From Amylibacter sp. SFDW26 (GTDB lineage: Bacteria; Pseudomonadota; Alphaproteobacteria; Rhodobacterales; Rhodobacteraceae), in NCBI RefSeq assembly GCF_009184395.1, contig NZ_WEIC01000003.1, positions 62,001 to 126,000 of the forward strand: a DNA stretch of 64,000 nucleotides, read 5' to 3'. Position 1 is the stretch's first letter. Each line of letters starts with the position of its first letter. Of the stretch, positions 44,384 to 52,761 are shown one piece after another. The notes beneath the pieces were generated by a model, which searched no databases, was not told the DNA's origin, and saw only the letters and a program-made list of their open reading frames with translations. Made by a program: the position numbers and the translations under genes.

Positions 44384-46488
44384 TCCTGCCTGCGTCCAAT
44401 CAAACCCGTTAATGCGGCTGCCCCAACAGCAGTAATCACCCACCCCATAAACTGAACAACCCAGCGCAAATAAAATCCCGCTTCTCCCCAAGCACCGCGA
44501 TCTTTGCTAGGAGCCCAAGCAATTTCTTGCCCAAGCGCATCTAGCGGGATGAATAAATCAATCCCATAACCAGTCGCACTAAAGGTTTCATAATCCTTCC
44601 CTGCCTTACTGCTTGACCATATTTCAGCTGGGTTCTTATGCGCTTCTTCATCCGCAATCACACGCCAATCCATTGAAGTCAAAATAACATCCGAATTCGG
44701 CGCCATTTGCCCAGCTTGATAAACTTGTCCAAAAAACAAAATAGCGAATAAAATAATGCCAAATGCCCATGCAAAAGCCCTAAAAGGTGCGTGCCCATAC
44801 CCCACCAGTAGCTTCATAACATGTGCCATGAAACGGCGTAGCGCAGGTCTGAATTCACGAAACGCAGCAGCACAACTACCATCATATGCAGCCAAGATGC
44901 GGTCGTTTTCACTGTCCCAGCGATGATCCTCTGCCGCTTCGCGTACTTTAGCAGCAGACCGAATATGACCCTGTTTTTGAAATATAGCCGCCAACTGGCG
45001 ATAAGGCTGCGGATAGTATTTAACCCGCGGCTTACGCCCCATGGCTTTGGTCCATTCACTTTCAGTGCTTCTATTGACCCCAATACTTTGCGCAATCCAA
45101 CCTATACGACCATATACATCCAAATCAGGGCTTTCTAAAGCATCATACCGAAACCCATTCATCCGTAGACCAGAAGCTTTGCGCCAACTGGCCAGATCAT
45201 CCACAAGCACATGTACATGCGCTTGCATCAAATTAATTTCACCTCTACACTCTACCACGTTACACCAAAAAAATGACCCTTTTACGGTCAATCCATCTCC
45301 ATCCAGCCCTTTGGCAAAATGCCCACCACTACAAGCCAACTGACCACCGATATGGGCACCACTCAGGTCAACATCCCCATCAGAATGAAAACCGTCACGT
45401 AAAAACACACCCTGCTTTACGGTCAGTTTATCTCCGTCCAGCCCTTTGGTAAAATTCCCACCACTACAAGCCAACTGACCACCGATATGGGCACCACGCA
45501 GGGTAACATCCCCGTCAGAATGAAAGCCTTCACGTAAAAACACATCCTGTTTTACGGTCAATCCATTTCCATTCAGCCCTTTGGTAAAATTCCCACCACT
45601 ACAAGCCAACTGACCACCGATATGGGCACCACGCAGGGTAACATCCCCGTCAGAATGAAAGCCTTCACGTAAAAACACACTCTGTTTTACGGTCAATCCA
45701 TTTCCATTCAACTCTTTGGCAAAATGCCCACCACTACAATCCAACTGACCACCGATATCGGCACTACGCAGGTCAACATCCCCATCAGAATGAAAACCGT
45801 CACCTAAAAACACACTCTGCTTTACAGTCAATCCATTTCCATTCAGCTCTTTAGCAAAATGCCCACCACTACAATCCAACTGACCACCGATATCGGCACC
45901 ACGCAGGATAACATCCCCATCAGAATGAAAGCCATCACGTAAAAACACACTCTGCTTTACGGTCAGTTTATCTCCGTCCAGCCCTTTAGAGAAATGCCCG
46001 CCTATACAAGACAGTACACCACCAATCTGAGTACTACGCAGGGTAACATCCCCATCAGCATATAAACCCTCATTTAGGTAGAGTTCTTTTTTCACTATTG
46101 CACGCTCTAACCCAATATCAGAAATTCGCGACCCCGCTAAAAACAAAGATCGAATGCGACTGTCGTCAAAATTCATTGATGCCACAATTCGACATTTATG
46201 TAGAGCGAGCGGCAGATCCGTTTCACCATATTCAAAGTCTAATTCTTCGGTGATATACCCCCCAAGGATTTGAACCCCTTTGGCATGGGCGGGCGCTTGC
46301 TCGCACCCCCCCAACAACAGATGACGTATCAAAGGCGCGCGGATGGTGTTTTCATCCGTTGCTGTATCGGGAACAATGTAACCAATAAATAGATGTTGAC
46401 CGTTTCGGCAGCACTCGATCAACTGTTCCTCTGCACTTGTTAACGGACGCAAATCATCCAAATTAATATCACTTTTGCCATTCAGCAT
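44380..46488 (-). CDS. Pentapeptide-like repeat membrane protein with 45-residue super-repeats
   Basis: 702 residues from the ATG at 46488 (AGGGG 10 nt upstream); a TTG at 46542 is a weaker alternative. After a unique N-terminal 140 residues comes a beta-helix region of at least six 45-residue units, each nine pentapeptides long, with core 'ADIGGQLDCSGGHFAKELNG' and 'LTVKQSVFLRDGFHSDGDV'. The C-terminal third carries two transmembrane stretches ('FAWAFGIILFAILFFGQVYQ' and 'VVQFMGWVITAVGAAALTGLI') around an extracytoplasmic loop. Similar proteins are often annotated as membrane-associated oxidoreductases without evidence. Function unknown; the repeats would build a right-handed quadrilateral helix. 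Confidence 0.8.
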   Translation of the reverse strand: MLNGKSDINLDDLRPLTSAEEQLIECCRNGQHLFIGYIVPDTATDENTIRAPLIRHLLLGGCEQAPAHAKGVQILGGYITEELDFEYGETDLPLALHKCRIVASMNFDDSRIRSLFLAGSRISDIGLERAIVKKELYLNEGLYADGDVTLRSTQIGGVLSCIGGHFSKGLDGDKLTVKQSVFLRDGFHSDGDVILRGADIGGQLDCSGGHFAKELNGNGLTVKQSVFLGDGFHSDGDVDLRSADIGGQLDCSGGHFAKELNGNGLTVKQSVFLREGFHSDGDVTLRGAHIGGQLACSGGNFTKGLNGNGLTVKQDVFLREGFHSDGDVTLRGAHIGGQLACSGGNFTKGLDGDKLTVKQGVFLRDGFHSDGDVDLSGAHIGGQLACSGGHFAKGLDGDGLTVKGSFFWCNVVECRGEINLMQAHVHVLVDDLASWRKASGLRMNGFRYDALESPDLDVYGRIGWIAQSIGVNRSTESEWTKAMGRKPRVKYYPQPYRQLAAIFQKQGHIRSAAKVREAAEDHRWDSENDRILAAYDGSCAAAFREFRPALRRFMAHVMKLLVGYGHAPFRAFAWAFGIILFAILFFGQVYQAGQMAPNSDVILTSMDWRVIADEEAHKNPAEIWSSSKAGKDYETFSATGYGIDLFIPLDALGQEIAWAPSKDRGAWGEAGFYLRWVVQFMGWVITAVGAAALTGLIGRRQD
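45290..46080 (-). repeat. Tandem array of 135-bp repeats inside the pentapeptide gene
   Basis: The motif ACATCCCC followed by TCAG recurs at 45371, 45506, 45641, 45776, 45911 and 46046, exactly 135 bp apart each time (45 codons), with most other bases conserved between neighbours. The central copies are nearly identical; the outer ones are diverged. The exact multiple of three keeps the frame, so gain or loss of units would give shorter or longer proteins rather than knock-outs. Confidence 0.95.
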
Positions 46489-46583
46489 AATATCTTTTCC
46501 CCTAATTCCACGTAGTATGCCCACGTCATCCAACCCAATCAATCCCCTTTCCCTACCGCCGCGTTGCCGCTATACGGCACCCC

Positions 46584-47963
46584 ATGACACAGAACCCGCC
46601 AAACCTACGCCCCGATTTAGCCCCGAAAGCCAAAATCAATGAGCCCACACGTGACGGCCAACCGCAAATCGGTATGGTCTCTTTGGGCTGCCCAAAGGCA
46701 TTGGTGGATAGCGAACGCATCCTGACCCGCCTACGCGCCGAAGGCTATGCCATCAGCCCTGACTATTCAGGCGCCGATGCGGTCATCGTTAATACATGCG
46801 GTTTCTTAGACAGCGCAAAAGCGGAAAGCTTGGATGCCATCGGCGAAGCTTTGAATGAAAACGGCAAGGTCATCGTCACGGGCTGTTTGGGCGCGGAGCC
46901 TGATTATATCCGCGAACATCATCCAAACATCCTCGCCGTCACAGGCCCACACCAATACGAACAGGTTTTGGACAGCGTACACAAAGCCGTGCCACCGTCC
47001 CCTGACCCGTTCATCGACCTGCTGCCAGCCACAGGGGTATCCCTAACACCGCGCCACTACAGCTATCTGAAGATTTCCGAAGGCTGTAACCACAAGTGCA
47101 AATTCTGCATCATCCCAGACATGCGCGGCCGTTTGGCCAGCCGCCCAGCGCATGCTGTTATTCGTGAGGCCACGAAACTGGTCGAGGCTGGCGTCAAAGA
47201 ACTGCTGGTGATTTCTCAAGACACCTCTGCATATGGCCTCGATATCAAACACGCCACCGAGCGCGAACATCGCGCGCACATCACGGACCTGACGCGTGAC
47301 TTGGGCGAACTGGGCGCGTGGGTGCGCTTGCATTACATCTACCCCTACCCGCATGTGCGTGATTTGCTGCCGATCATGGCGGACACATCCAACAACGTGC
47401 TGCCCTATATGGACATCCCGTTCCAACACTCGCACCCCGATGTTCTGAAACGTATGGCCCGCCCTGCGAAGTCGGCGAACACGCTGGATGAAATCAAAGC
47501 ATGGCGCGATGTGTGCCCAGACATCACCCTGCGCTCGACCTTTATTGTGGGCTATCCAGGCGAGACTGAGGATCAGTTTCAGCACCTGCTGGATTGGATG
47601 GACGAGGCGCAGTTGGATCGTGTTGGATGTTTCCAGTATGAGAACGTGGATGGTGCGCGGTCGAATGATCTGGATGGGCATGTGGATGCGGATGTGAAAC
47701 AAGACCGCTGGGAGCGGTTCATGGAAAAAGCCCAAGCGATCAGCGCTGCGAAATTAGAGGCCAAAGTTGGCAGCCGTATCGACGTGATTATTGATGAGAT
47801 TGACACGGATGGTGTGGCCACCTGTCGGACAAAATCAGACGCCCCAGAGATTGATGGCAATCTGTTCATTGATGAAGGCACTGAAACCCTGTCTGTGGGG
47901 GAGATCGTGACGGTTGAGGTGGATGAAGCCAGCGAATATGATCTGTGGGGTCAGGTGGTTTAA
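46584..47963 (+). CDS. rimO: Ribosomal protein S12 methylthiotransferase RimO
   Basis: 459 residues. UPF0004 domain with '[17 protein letters not shown]' (cluster Cys), '[11 protein letters not shown]' and 'GCLGAEPD'; radical SAM core '[15 protein letters not shown]' (CX3CX2C); C-terminal TRAM domain ending 'EYDLWGQVV'. It methylthiolates Asp89 of ribosomal protein S12. '[12 protein letters not shown]' separates RimO from MiaB. Base composition in its second half looks more GC-rich than the surroundings. Divergent from the repeat protein. Confidence 0.96.
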   Translation: MTQNPPNLRPDLAPKAKINEPTRDGQPQIGMVSLGCPKALVDSERILTRLRAEGYAISPDYSGADAVIVNTCGFLDSAKAESLDAIGEALNENGKVIVTGCLGAEPDYIREHHPNILAVTGPHQYEQVLDSVHKAVPPSPDPFIDLLPATGVSLTPRHYSYLKISEGCNHKCKFCIIPDMRGRLASRPAHAVIREATKLVEAGVKELLVISQDTSAYGLDIKHATEREHRAHITDLTRDLGELGAWVRLHYIYPYPHVRDLLPIMADTSNNVLPYMDIPFQHSHPDVLKRMARPAKSANTLDEIKAWRDVCPDITLRSTFIVGYPGETEDQFQHLLDWMDEAQLDRVGCFQYENVDGARSNDLDGHVDADVKQDRWERFMEKAQAISAAKLEAKVGSRIDVIIDEIDTDGVATCRTKSDAPEIDGNLFIDEGTETLSVGEIVTVEVDEASEYDLWGQVV

Positions 47964-48127
47964 AGGCTTATGTCCCAACTGGGACATCATACTAAAATAT
48001 TGATATAATTACATAAATATAATTCATAAGCAGCATATCGCGCCCTAAAAGCCAAGCCGATTTGTATCTTGGCCTCTTATCGCATAGGCATTGCAGCAAA
48101 TGTAAACCAAATCTCGGAGCCCTCCCC

Positions 48128-48520
48128 ATGTCCGCAACTGATACAGATCCAATCGATTACTTCGCAACCACCGCCCCAACCTTCGGCGGCCGCTTACAAG
48201 CTGCCCGTAATGCCAAAGGATTAAGCGTTGCCAGATTGGGTGAAAAATTGGGCGTTGAGGCTGAACGTGTTGAAATTTGGGAAAGCGATAAGGACACGCC
48301 GCGCGCCAACCGCATTCAAATGCTGGCAGGCCTGTTAAACGTCTCCATAATCTGGTTGATCACAGGCGAAGGCAATGGGACGACCCATGTGGCAGAAACC
48401 CATGACCGCCCGACGATTATCAACGACACTTTGGGTGAGATTGCACAGCTTAAGACAACGCTGATGGATGCGCACGATAAGTTGGAAAGCTTGGAGCAGA
48501 GGTTGCAAGGAGCTAGTTAA
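48128..48520 (+). CDS. XRE-family helix-turn-helix regulator
   Basis: 130 residues from the ATG at 48128. HTH of XRE type at about 24-80: 'FGGRLQAARNAKGLSVARLGEKLGVEAERVEIWESDKDTPRANRIQMLAGLLNVSIIWLITGEG'. The last 40 residues form a coiled coil ('LAQLKTTLMDAHDKLESLEQRL'-like). Similar small regulators are common and conserved in Rhodobacterales. There is no phage or toxin partner here. Confidence 0.88.
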   Translation: MSATDTDPIDYFATTAPTFGGRLQAARNAKGLSVARLGEKLGVEAERVEIWESDKDTPRANRIQMLAGLLNVSIIWLITGEGNGTTHVAETHDRPTIINDTLGEIAQLKTTLMDAHDKLESLEQRLQGAS

Positions 48521-48636
48521 CCAACAAAAGTGGCAGAAACCAGTTTTTAATAAAAAATTTGACAAACTAATTTGCAGAATATCACAAACATTATGATAGG
48601 TGGCGTACCAGAATGTGACTTGCGAAGTAAAGTTTA

Positions 48637-49221
48637 TCACAATTCATATATCTTTGTACCATCATCATCAAACTTACTTAAAAAACCATTTAACCGTTGC
48701 TGAATACTGGTCAAAGTTCCGTTGATTTTGATAGCTTGATCTAAAGTCATATCTAGCTTTGAGTTATGTGCAGCTGTATTACGTAAAACTCTCAATTCAT
48801 TTAATAAATTATATAAACTGGAATTTATGATCTCATTATTATTCAAAAACTCAACTCTTGCTCTAGTAGAAGTAGGATTTTTTAAACCATCTATTACTAT
48901 GAACTCATGTAAACGTTTTTCAAACCAGACTTCTAAAGTTCTTTCTATTTCTGCCCAGCCCCTTAAAATATTCAATTGTACGTCATCATATTCTTGTTTT
49001 TGAGTATTATCAGGATGAATAACCGTTAAGCCTAGTTCAATGGCATCTTCTACGAACTCAGTTACTTCTTCCTTAAAAGAAACTTCTGCATCTTTATATT
49101 TAATTTGCCTGATTGAAGACGATAAATTCAAGATTGGTGTCTTAAAAATTAAAAAACCACATATTACTACCAATGGCCAAGCAAGATGACCCACAGTTTT
49201 CTCAATAAAGTCTAGCCACAT
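48637..49221 (-). CDS. Membrane protein with C-terminal HEPN/DUF4145-like domain
   Basis: 194 residues from the ATG at 49221 (a TTG at 49236 is possible). One transmembrane helix ('LAWPLVVICGFLIFKTPIL', about 14-32), a charged coiled segment, then a helical domain ending in 'LLNELRVLRNTAAHNSKLDM'. The R-N-T-A-A-H string is an RX4H motif as in HEPN ribonucleases and DUF4145 proteins. No antitoxin-like partner (MNT) is adjacent; the plus-strand hairpin region follows. The gene is much more AT-rich than its neighbours, consistent with transfer. Confidence 0.6.
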   Translation of the reverse strand: MWLDFIEKTVGHLAWPLVVICGFLIFKTPILNLSSSIRQIKYKDAEVSFKEEVTEFVEDAIELGLTVIHPDNTQKQEYDDVQLNILRGWAEIERTLEVWFEKRLHEFIVIDGLKNPTSTRARVEFLNNNEIINSSLYNLLNELRVLRNTAAHNSKLDMTLDQAIKINGTLTSIQQRLNGFLSKFDDDGTKIYEL

Positions 49222-49236
49222 AATGCATTTGTCCAA

Positions 49237-49538
49237 ATCTTATGCACTCGTTGATTAGCATTTAGCAGTTTATCAGTCTAGTGTTTACCTTAAATACCCA
49301 GCGCCCGAGACTTGGGAGGGCGCAATGCGCCCTCCTGTGCGGGCATGCTCTCGGTGATTGCTTACGCAATCTCCTGCCGCATCAACGAGATCGGGTGCTG
49401 CCTGTGCCATGCACAGGCTGGTGTGTGGAGAGCGATGCACCCCAACAAAACATTTCCCACATCTCACATTCCGTGATAGCGCTTAGACAGCAGCGGCATA
49501 ACCGCTGTTCCCTTACATCGTTATTCAAAGGAGATCGC
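49237..49538. other. Hairpin-rich intergenic region (candidate structured RNA or palindromic element)
   Basis: 302 bases without a supported ORF. Four strong perfect stems occur in a row: GGAGGGCGCA/TGCGCCCTCC (49315-49335), enclosed by CCGAGA/TCTCGG (49305-49310 and 49349-49354); GATTGC/GCAATC (49356-49371); GCCTGTGC/GCACAGGC (49400-49418); and CAGCGG/CCGCTG (49491-49507). This block is GC-rich against AT-rich flanks. It ends at the Shine-Dalgarno of the 80-residue membrane protein gene, so it may be its leader, a small RNA, or an extragenic palindromic element. Confidence 0.55.
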
Positions 49539-49781
49539 ATGCGACGTTTTTCGCTTGCCGCCTATGAGCAGCATTTAAAATGGCTGGCCCTCGTGCTTGG
49601 CCTGTGTTCCACCATCGCAATTGTGCAGAACTGGCATCCTTGGCCCATGTTCTTTGGTCTGCCGTTTTGTATCATCTGGATTTACTGCGCTTGGCTGCAC
49701 ACTGAACGCCAGTTGAAATATATCAACATCATCTTTGCCCTGCTCTATGCTTACGGCATCGCGAAATACATATTAACATAG
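49539..49781 (+). CDS. Small two-helix membrane protein
   Basis: 80 residues from the ATG at 49539 (AAAGGAGA 5-6 nt upstream). The frame is open for a further 86 codons upstream but that part runs through the hairpin block and is not protein-like. 'WLALVLGLCSTIAIVQNW' and 'FFGLPFCIIWIYCAWLHTE', then 'INIIFALLYAYGIAKYIL', suggest three short membrane segments. No family recognised. It precedes the DCC gene by 53 bp and may share its transcript. Confidence 0.7.
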   Translation: MRRFSLAAYEQHLKWLALVLGLCSTIAIVQNWHPWPMFFGLPFCIIWIYCAWLHTERQLKYINIIFALLYAYGIAKYILT

Positions 49782-49834
49782 CTCTGCGACAGTCTGCACA
49801 TGGACTTGGGCAGATGTCGGGTTAATTTTCAAAT

Positions 49835-50218
49835 ATGGATCAGATCAAAACGCTTTATAATGCCGATTGCCCCGTGTGTAATTTTGAGATTACGCATTAC
49901 ATCAACTATACCCAAAAACAGGGTCTGCCGTTTGTGTTTGAGGATTTAAACGGATCGGATGTATCCGAATGGGGTTTGACCGAGGATCAAGCCATGCGCC
50001 GTATGTATGTGTTGCACAATGGCGAATTGACCTCTGGCATCCCCGCATTTCTGATCCTGTGGCGCAATATGCCCCGTTATCGTTTGGTGGCACGACTCAT
50101 CGCTTTGCCTGTGATCAAACAGGTGGCGATTCTCACCTATGATTACATCGCCGCCCCGCTGATCTATGCAAATGCCAAACGCATCGCCAAGCGGAAAGCA
50201 CAAGGTCGCGTAGCTTAA
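49835..50218 (+). CDS. DCC-family thiol-disulfide oxidoreductase-like protein (DUF393)
   Basis: 127 residues. 'LYNADCPVCNFEITHYI' holds the DxxCxxC redox motif (Cys15 and Cys18) that names the DCC family, followed by 'FEDLNGSDVSEWGL' and 'MRRMYVLHNGELTSGIPAFLILWRNMPRYRLVARLIALP', typical of DUF393. Members are predicted thioredoxin-fold proteins with little biochemistry known. Full length. Confidence 0.9.
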   Translation: MDQIKTLYNADCPVCNFEITHYINYTQKQGLPFVFEDLNGSDVSEWGLTEDQAMRRMYVLHNGELTSGIPAFLILWRNMPRYRLVARLIALPVIKQVAILTYDYIAAPLIYANAKRIAKRKAQGRVA

Positions 50219-50231
50219 CCCCACCCATTAA

Positions 50232-50310
50232 GGCAAAGCTTTGCCAATCGCCCTGATCGTTGCTGGCAGATTTATGCCAGCGCGCAACCATCGGCCTTGG
50301 TCAGCCGATG
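50232..50310. other. Second hairpin cluster after the DCC gene
   Basis: Three stems in 80 bases: perfect palindrome GGCAAAGCTTTGCC (50232-50245), GCTGGCA/TGCCAGC (50262-50281) and CATCGGC/GCCGATG (50289-50310). None is followed by a proper T-run. The layout resembles the cluster 1 kb upstream. The rest of the gap to 50464 contains no gene. Confidence 0.5.
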
Positions 50311-50464
50311 AAGACTCTTAAAACCAGCCAAAAAGTGCACAAAAATCAATGATGTGCTTGGTCTGATTGTGAGCCCCGTCCGCATCCGCAATGCTGATCC
50401 ACAGAAGCGATAAACGTTTCTGTTCGGTTCTCCCAATCCGGACTAATTTAATAGGAGACTACAG

Positions 50465-50701
50465 ATGAAAAAGACAATTCTAGCTCTTGCAGCAGTAACA
50501 TTCAGCACAGCAGCATATGCGGCTGATTTCGCAACAGTTGATGCAGACCAAGACGGCGCAGTTTCAGCTGAAGAATTGACAGCAGCGATGCCAGATGTGG
50601 ACACAAACACATTCCTAGAAGCTGACACAGATCAAAACGGTACGCTTAGCGAAGCTGAGATGACAGCCGCTATCGAAAGCAACCTATTGCCAGCAGGTTA
50701 A
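50465..50701 (+). CDS. Secreted EF-hand calcium-binding protein (copy 1)
   Basis: 78 residues: a signal peptide ('MKKTILALAAVTFSTAAYAA') and a mature part of about 58 residues made of two EF-hands. The loops are 'DADQDGAVSAEE' and 'DTDQNGTLSEAE', both with D-x-D-x-D/N-G and the final Glu, so both should bind Ca2+. Periplasmic or extracellular, acidic. Preceded by TAGGAGA; ends at its own terminator. Codon use is strongly biased (GCA, ACA, GAA), suggesting abundant expression. Confidence 0.9.
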   Translation: MKKTILALAAVTFSTAAYAADFATVDADQDGAVSAEELTAAMPDVDTNTFLEADTDQNGTLSEAEMTAAIESNLLPAG

Positions 50702-50705
50702 TAGG

Positions 50706-50763
50706 CCAGTCGCCCCTGCCACTTCATTTCCCCCGCGGGCAGGGGCACACTGACTACTTTTTA
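50706..50763 (+). terminator. Terminator of EF-hand gene 1
   Basis: GCCCCTGCC (50712-50720) pairs with GGCAGGGGC (50738-50746), extended by CAGT/ACTG-like outer bases, and followed by CTTTTTATC (50757-50763). The same stem sequence (CCCCTGCC) is used again after the second copy. Confidence 0.8.
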
Positions 50764-50807
50764 TCTTGGGCACATATGCCCGCCTTAACCCAATTAGGAG
50801 AAGACAC

Positions 50808-51044
50808 ATGAAAAAGATTATTTTAGCTCTTACAGCAGCAACATTCAGCACAGCAGCATTTGCAGCTGACTTCGCAACAGTAGACGTAGACCAAGACGGT
50901 GCGATTTCACCAGAAGAGTTTTCAGCAGCAATGCCTGACGTAGACTCAAACGCATTTCTTGCAGCAGACACAGACCAAAGCGGTACGTTGAGCGAAGAAG
51001 AAATGACAACGGCTGTTGAAAACGGCTTGTTGCCAGCTGGTTAA
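50808..51044 (+). CDS. Secreted EF-hand calcium-binding protein (copy 2)
   Basis: 78 residues from the ATG at 50808 (TAGGAGAA upstream). It matches copy 1 at most positions, with signal peptide 'MKKIILALTAATFSTAAFAA' and EF loops 'DVDQDGAISPEE' and 'DTDQSGTLSEEE'. Both ends 'LLPAG' are shared. It is a tandem duplicate with its own leader and terminator, so the two are probably expressed from separate promoters. Confidence 0.9.
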   Translation: MKKIILALTAATFSTAAFAADFATVDVDQDGAISPEEFSAAMPDVDSNAFLAADTDQSGTLSEEEMTTAVENGLLPAG

Positions 51045-51053
51045 CAACACAGA

Positions 51054-51098
51054 TACCCCTGCCACACTCTCCCAGCTGGCAGGGGTATTTTATTTTTA
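51054..51098 (+). terminator. Terminator of EF-hand gene 2
   Basis: TACCCCTGCC (51054-51063) pairs with GGCAGGGGTA (51078-51087), 14-nt loop, followed by TTTTATTTTTATTT. A strong intrinsic terminator. Confidence 0.9.
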
Positions 51099-51150
51099 TT
51101 TACGTTAAGTATGTCTTTAGCTTTTTGATTTATCTTCGTAGTCTGAAGAC

Positions 51151-51816
51151 ATGCATAAAGACCCAAGTGACATTTACCCCGATTATTCTACAGCAGAACG
51201 TATAGCAGACGGAACAATGCACCTGATTGGTGTTGTTGGGTCTATCATTGCAACCTGCCTCTTGATCTCTCTTGTTTCGAGTGATGGAACACGGACTGAT
51301 CTGACCGCCGTTTGGCTTTATTGTGGCACTGTTATTTTTGCTTTTATCGCATCTGCCTGTTACCATATGACCCCGATAGAGGCTTACCGCCCACTCTTTC
51401 GCCGTTTTGATCACGCAGGCATATTCTTGAAAATCGCGGGCACATACACCCCGATTGTTATGCTGATTGGCAGCCATTTCAGTTATACTGTTCTCGCATT
51501 GGTCTGGGTCGTCGCCCTGTACGGTGTCACGCGTCGCATATTTTTTTGGACGGCTCCCAATAACAATTCAACGCTCCTTTATATGGGATTGGGTTGGGCC
51601 AGCTTGGCGCTGACATGGCCAATGGTTCAAACCATTCCAACAAATAGTTTTTGGTTGATCATATTAGGTGGACTTACGTATTCCTTTGGTGTGATTTTTT
51701 ACAAATGGGAAAACCTTAAGTTCTCTAACGCGATTTGGCATGTCTTTGTCGTTGTCGCGACCTTAATGTTCTATATCGCCATCTATATCGGCGAAATGGC
51801 CAAACAAGCAGTGTGA
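51151..51816 (+). CDS. Hemolysin-III/PAQR family membrane protein (TrhA-like)
   Basis: 221 residues with seven transmembrane helices and the conserved PAQR residues: 'ADGTMHLIGVVGS' (His in helix 1), 'SACYHMTP' and 'FRRFDHAGIFLKIAGTYTPI' (Asp/His), and 'FSNAIWHVFVVVATLMFYIAI' near the end (His). These residues bind a metal ion in the family. Called hemolysin III historically, but more likely a membrane-homeostasis hydrolase. Single gene. Confidence 0.9.
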   Translation: MHKDPSDIYPDYSTAERIADGTMHLIGVVGSIIATCLLISLVSSDGTRTDLTAVWLYCGTVIFAFIASACYHMTPIEAYRPLFRRFDHAGIFLKIAGTYTPIVMLIGSHFSYTVLALVWVVALYGVTRRIFFWTAPNNNSTLLYMGLGWASLALTWPMVQTIPTNSFWLIILGGLTYSFGVIFYKWENLKFSNAIWHVFVVVATLMFYIAIYIGEMAKQAV

Positions 51817-51828
51817 TTAATTTAAAAA

Positions 51829-51867
51829 CCCCGACACTAGGAAACTGGAGGGATCTAGTGCCGAGGT
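51829..51867 (+). terminator. Hairpin after the hemolysin-III-like gene
   Basis: CCCCGACACTAG (51829-51840) pairs, with one mismatch and one wobble, with CTAGTGCCGAGG (51855-51866). A weak T-run (GTTTC) follows. A probable but imperfect terminator. Confidence 0.45.
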
Positions 51868-51909
51868 TTCGGTAAAATCGTTATGATTACCGTTAAAAGG
51901 TGATACCGT

Positions 51910-52056
51910 TCAGCTAGCCTTCCGAACGGAGATAAACATATCACCATAGTCGTGATGTTGTTTCAGCAGGTCCTGATCAATAGTCCCTGACAATCCAACC
52001 ACGGTTTCCCGATATATACGGGTGTGTTGTTCAAAACTCTCTACAAAATTAAACAT
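51910..52056 (-). pseudogene. Short ORF, possible gene remnant
   Basis: A 48-residue reading frame ending 'LLKQHHDYGDMFISVRKAS' looks protein-like, with amphipathic helix and no low-complexity sequence, but the residues upstream of its Met in the same frame are hydrophobic noise. No Shine-Dalgarno. It may be the C-terminal end of a decayed gene, in keeping with the decayed methyltransferase 0.8 kb away. No family recognised. Confidence 0.3.
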
Positions 52057-52314
52057 AGAGTTTTTTGAAACTGAAATTACAAGAGGTATATATCTCAAGA
52101 AATAATCAACAGGGGTGTAATTGCATAGAAAACACAAAAGCTGCACCTCTTTTGCCACTTGGCAAGATAGATACAGCACAACCATCGATATTATAATGAA
52201 ATATAAAACCACTCAATCAATCCTCTTTACTGTCCTAAAAATAGAATACTCTTTATTATTTTAAATCAATTTCAGCTTAACACCAAGACCACCTAAGGTT
52301 GTTTTAGGGCAAAA

Positions 52315-52734
52315 TTAAGGCAAAATAGTTAATGCGCGATACATTTTTATATAGTGTACATCGCCTTTCAAAAAAGTAGCGCCAGTTTGCTCAAACCCAC
52401 ATTTTTCATAAAAAGGCAAAGCAGTTATACGAGCATCAAGCCACAATGTTTTTGAAGTATTATGCGTCAACATATTAAAGATGTAGCGCAGTATATCTGA
52501 CCCAACACCGCCCCCTTGTTTTTCGGGGACAACTGCAAATTTCCTAAGCCTGTAATGACCTTGTCCTTCAAAAACGGATGCGACTGCGATTAAGGTTCCT
52601 TGATCAAATGCACCAATATGTATTCCATCTGCATCATTCTTTAAGATACAGTCTTCAATAGATAAATCAGGCCACAGAACTTTTTGCCTTATAAATAATG
52701 TTTCTGTCGCATCAATTACACGTATCTTCACCAC
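52315..52734 (-). CDS. GNAT-family N-acetyltransferase
   Basis: 139 residues. Acetyl-CoA site 'LRKFAVVPEKQGGGVGSDILRY' (about 64-85; Q-x-x-G-x-G/A) and 'LWLDARITALPFYEKCGFEQTG' as motif B. Close in outline to ElaA/YitI-like small acetyltransferases; the substrate is unknown. AT-rich, next to a pseudogene. Confidence 0.87.
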   Translation of the reverse strand: MVKIRVIDATETLFIRQKVLWPDLSIEDCILKNDADGIHIGAFDQGTLIAVASVFEGQGHYRLRKFAVVPEKQGGGVGSDILRYIFNMLTHNTSKTLWLDARITALPFYEKCGFEQTGATFLKGDVHYIKMYRALTILP

Positions 52735-52761
52735 AGATTATATCCCATTTAACATTCAATA

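Noticed and set aside
45290-46080. CRISPR array
   Set aside because: The period is 135 bp with no short-repeat/spacer structure, and it lies in frame within a protein gene. It is a coding tandem repeat.
47043-47735. 230-residue minus-strand ORF inside rimO
   Set aside because: Mirrors the GC-richer part of rimO. Composition is typical of antisense translation (Arg, His, Val) and rimO itself is certain.
49303-49507. Integron attC site or transposon end
   Set aside because: No R/L box pattern (GTTRRRY core), no integrase, transposase or target duplication. Hairpins are separate simple stems.
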